Below, piece by piece: positions 13,560-14,199 of a DNA stretch of 14,199 nucleotides (position 1 is its first letter; each line of letters starts with the position of its first letter). The DNA lies in assembly GCA_934351445.1 (NCBI GenBank), contig CAKRIZ010000046.1:1-14199 (forward strand), in the 5' to 3' direction. The notes below the pieces were generated by a model. It was not told the origin of the DNA. It did not search any database and was given only the letters and a program-made list of their open reading frames with translations. A program made the position numbers and the translations under genes. Source of the DNA: an uncultured Eubacterium sp. GTDB taxonomy: Bacteria; Bacillota; Clostridia; Lachnospirales; Lachnospiraceae.

Positions 13560-13986
13560 ACAGGGCGTGCCCTATATGACAGAGGCACAGATAGATGATT
13601 ATTACAGAGACCAGAGAGAAGAGAATCTCAAACGATATTATACGATCCGTGCGAACCGGGAGTTGCGAGAGAGCCGGGGCAGATTGATCCGGCTGGTCAT
13701 TGTCATGGTATTGACATTATTGGTATGCACGGTATTTTTACAGATGAGTTTTTGTGTGCAGCAGCAGACTTACCGGATTGCTGTACTGCAAAAAGAACTG
13801 AATGTACTGCGCCAGTCAAATGATGATGCGCAGAAACGGCTGGAGGATGCTGTTACCATGCAGGATGTGCAGCAAAAAGCACAGCAGCTTGGAATGGAAT
13901 ATCCGAAAGCAGGGAATGTTGTCTACTATTCGGTCGGGGACGAGGATTACATGTTTCAGATACGGGACATTCCTGCAATGAATTAG
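13552..13986 (+). CDS. FtsL/DivIC-like bitopic membrane protein
   Basis: 144 aa. A charged cytoplasmic N-terminus, one membrane helix (about 46-66), an external coiled coil (about 70-105, QQQTYRIAVLQKELNVLRQ) and the motif QKAQQLGMEYPKAGNVVYY (about 108-126), which is the pattern at the end of FtsL and DivIC family proteins. Those proteins form the FtsQ/DivIB–FtsL–DivIC complex that activates septal wall synthesis. The family assignment is by architecture and this motif; it is away from the usual mraW–ftsL–pbp locus, so it may be a paralog. ATG 13552 with AGGA 7 nt upstream overlaps the HTH gene, so the two are co-translated. Confidence 0.75.
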   Translation: MLEQGVPYMTEAQIDDYYRDQREENLKRYYTIRANRELRESRGRLIRLVIVMVLTLLVCTVFLQMSFCVQQQTYRIAVLQKELNVLRQSNDDAQKRLEDAVTMQDVQQKAQQLGMEYPKAGNVVYYSVGDEDYMFQIRDIPAMN

Positions 13987-14009
13987 CCTTCCTATGAATT
14001 CTTTCATTC

Positions 14010-14043
14010 AAATGGGCAGATACACTTGTGTATCTGTCCATTT
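14010..14043 (+). terminator. Probable terminator hairpin after the FtsL-like gene
   Basis: Arms of 16 nt pair with one G-U: AAATGGGCAGATACAC (14010-14025) and GTGTATCTGTCCATTT (14028-14043), about 24 nt after the stop codon. The following T-run is short (TTTGTC), so termination may be imperfect. Confidence 0.6.
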
Positions 14044-14046
14044 GTC

Positions 14047-14199
14047 ATGTGATAGGAAATTTCTATTGTATATATTGTATATATGGTACGCTCCGCGGGG
14101 ATCGCACGGCGGCGGCTAATCGTGTTACTGTTCACTCGTACCTCGTTCCAGTAACGGATTTTGCCGATGCTTCGCATTCCAGATCGGCAAAATCTGCTA
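14047..14199 (+). repeat. Intergenic repeat element, copy B, partial at window edge
   Basis: Begins with ATGTGATAGGAAATTTCTAT, then GCTCCGCGGGGATCGCAC, matching the core of copy A (6519-6565) in order and orientation, but the right arm of the palindrome has decayed into TATATATTGTATATA. Further on are two inverted repeats: GTTACTG (14124-14130) with CAGTAAC (14149-14155), and GATTTTGCCGAT (14157-14168) with ATCGGCAAAATC (14183-14194). No gene is seen from 13987 to the window end. Confidence 0.6.

Overview
The window looks like chromosomal backbone DNA from a Gram-positive anaerobe of the class Clostridia, most likely a Lachnospiraceae-type gut bacterium. Evidence is the secG–rnr–ssrA–smpB block, strong AGGAGG-type ribosome binding sites, near-consensus sigma-A promoters, moderate G+C coding DNA with very A/T-rich intergenic DNA, a 7TM–GGDEF–EAL-like protein and a two-enzyme-type neighbourhood (acyl-CoA ligase, enolase). 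Genus cannot be fixed from the sequence alone. No phage, transposase, CRISPR array, tRNA or rRNA was seen.

Layout. (1) 1–2.7 kb, minus strand: an AMP-forming acyl-CoA ligase with its own promoter and a 5'-terminal hairpin, preceded by a membrane protein whose N-terminus resembles sigma-70 region 2. (2) 2.7–3.3 kb, plus strand: a small conserved-looking protein, divergent from the membrane protein and apparently sharing one palindromic -35 hexamer with it, then a perfect consensus promoter that drives only about 100 nt ending in a strong terminator: a candidate small RNA. (3) 3.3–3.9 kb, minus: a two-TM unknown protein with a promoter whose spacer is filled by a palindrome that recurs 50 bp away. 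(4) 3.9–6.6 kb, plus: a 7TM protein with degenerate GGDEF and EAL domains followed by a GreA-family transcript cleavage factor, closed by a repeat element and terminator. (5) 6.6–9.5 kb, minus: enolase, and upstream of it a membrane-anchored CapA-family protein. A hairpin that buries the enolase Shine-Dalgarno sequence lies between them. (6) 9.5–12.9 kb, plus: secG, rnr (RNase R), ssrA (tmRNA) and smpB. This is a ribosome-rescue module: SmpB and tmRNA release stalled ribosomes and tag the nascent peptide, and RNase R degrades the faulty mRNA. (7) 12.9–14.2 kb, plus: an A-rich spacer with 21-bp tandem repeats, a helix-turn-helix protein overlapping an FtsL/DivIC-like membrane protein, and a second, diverged copy of the repeat seen after greA, running to the window edge.

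The genes are mostly housekeeping. The more unusual material is in the gaps: a candidate sRNA, a shared-hexamer divergent promoter, a duplicated operator-like motif, an SD-sequestering leader and a dispersed repeat family. I see no convincing evidence of a wholly new multi-gene system; the best candidates for something undescribed are the sRNA and the membrane-tethered sigma-2-like protein.
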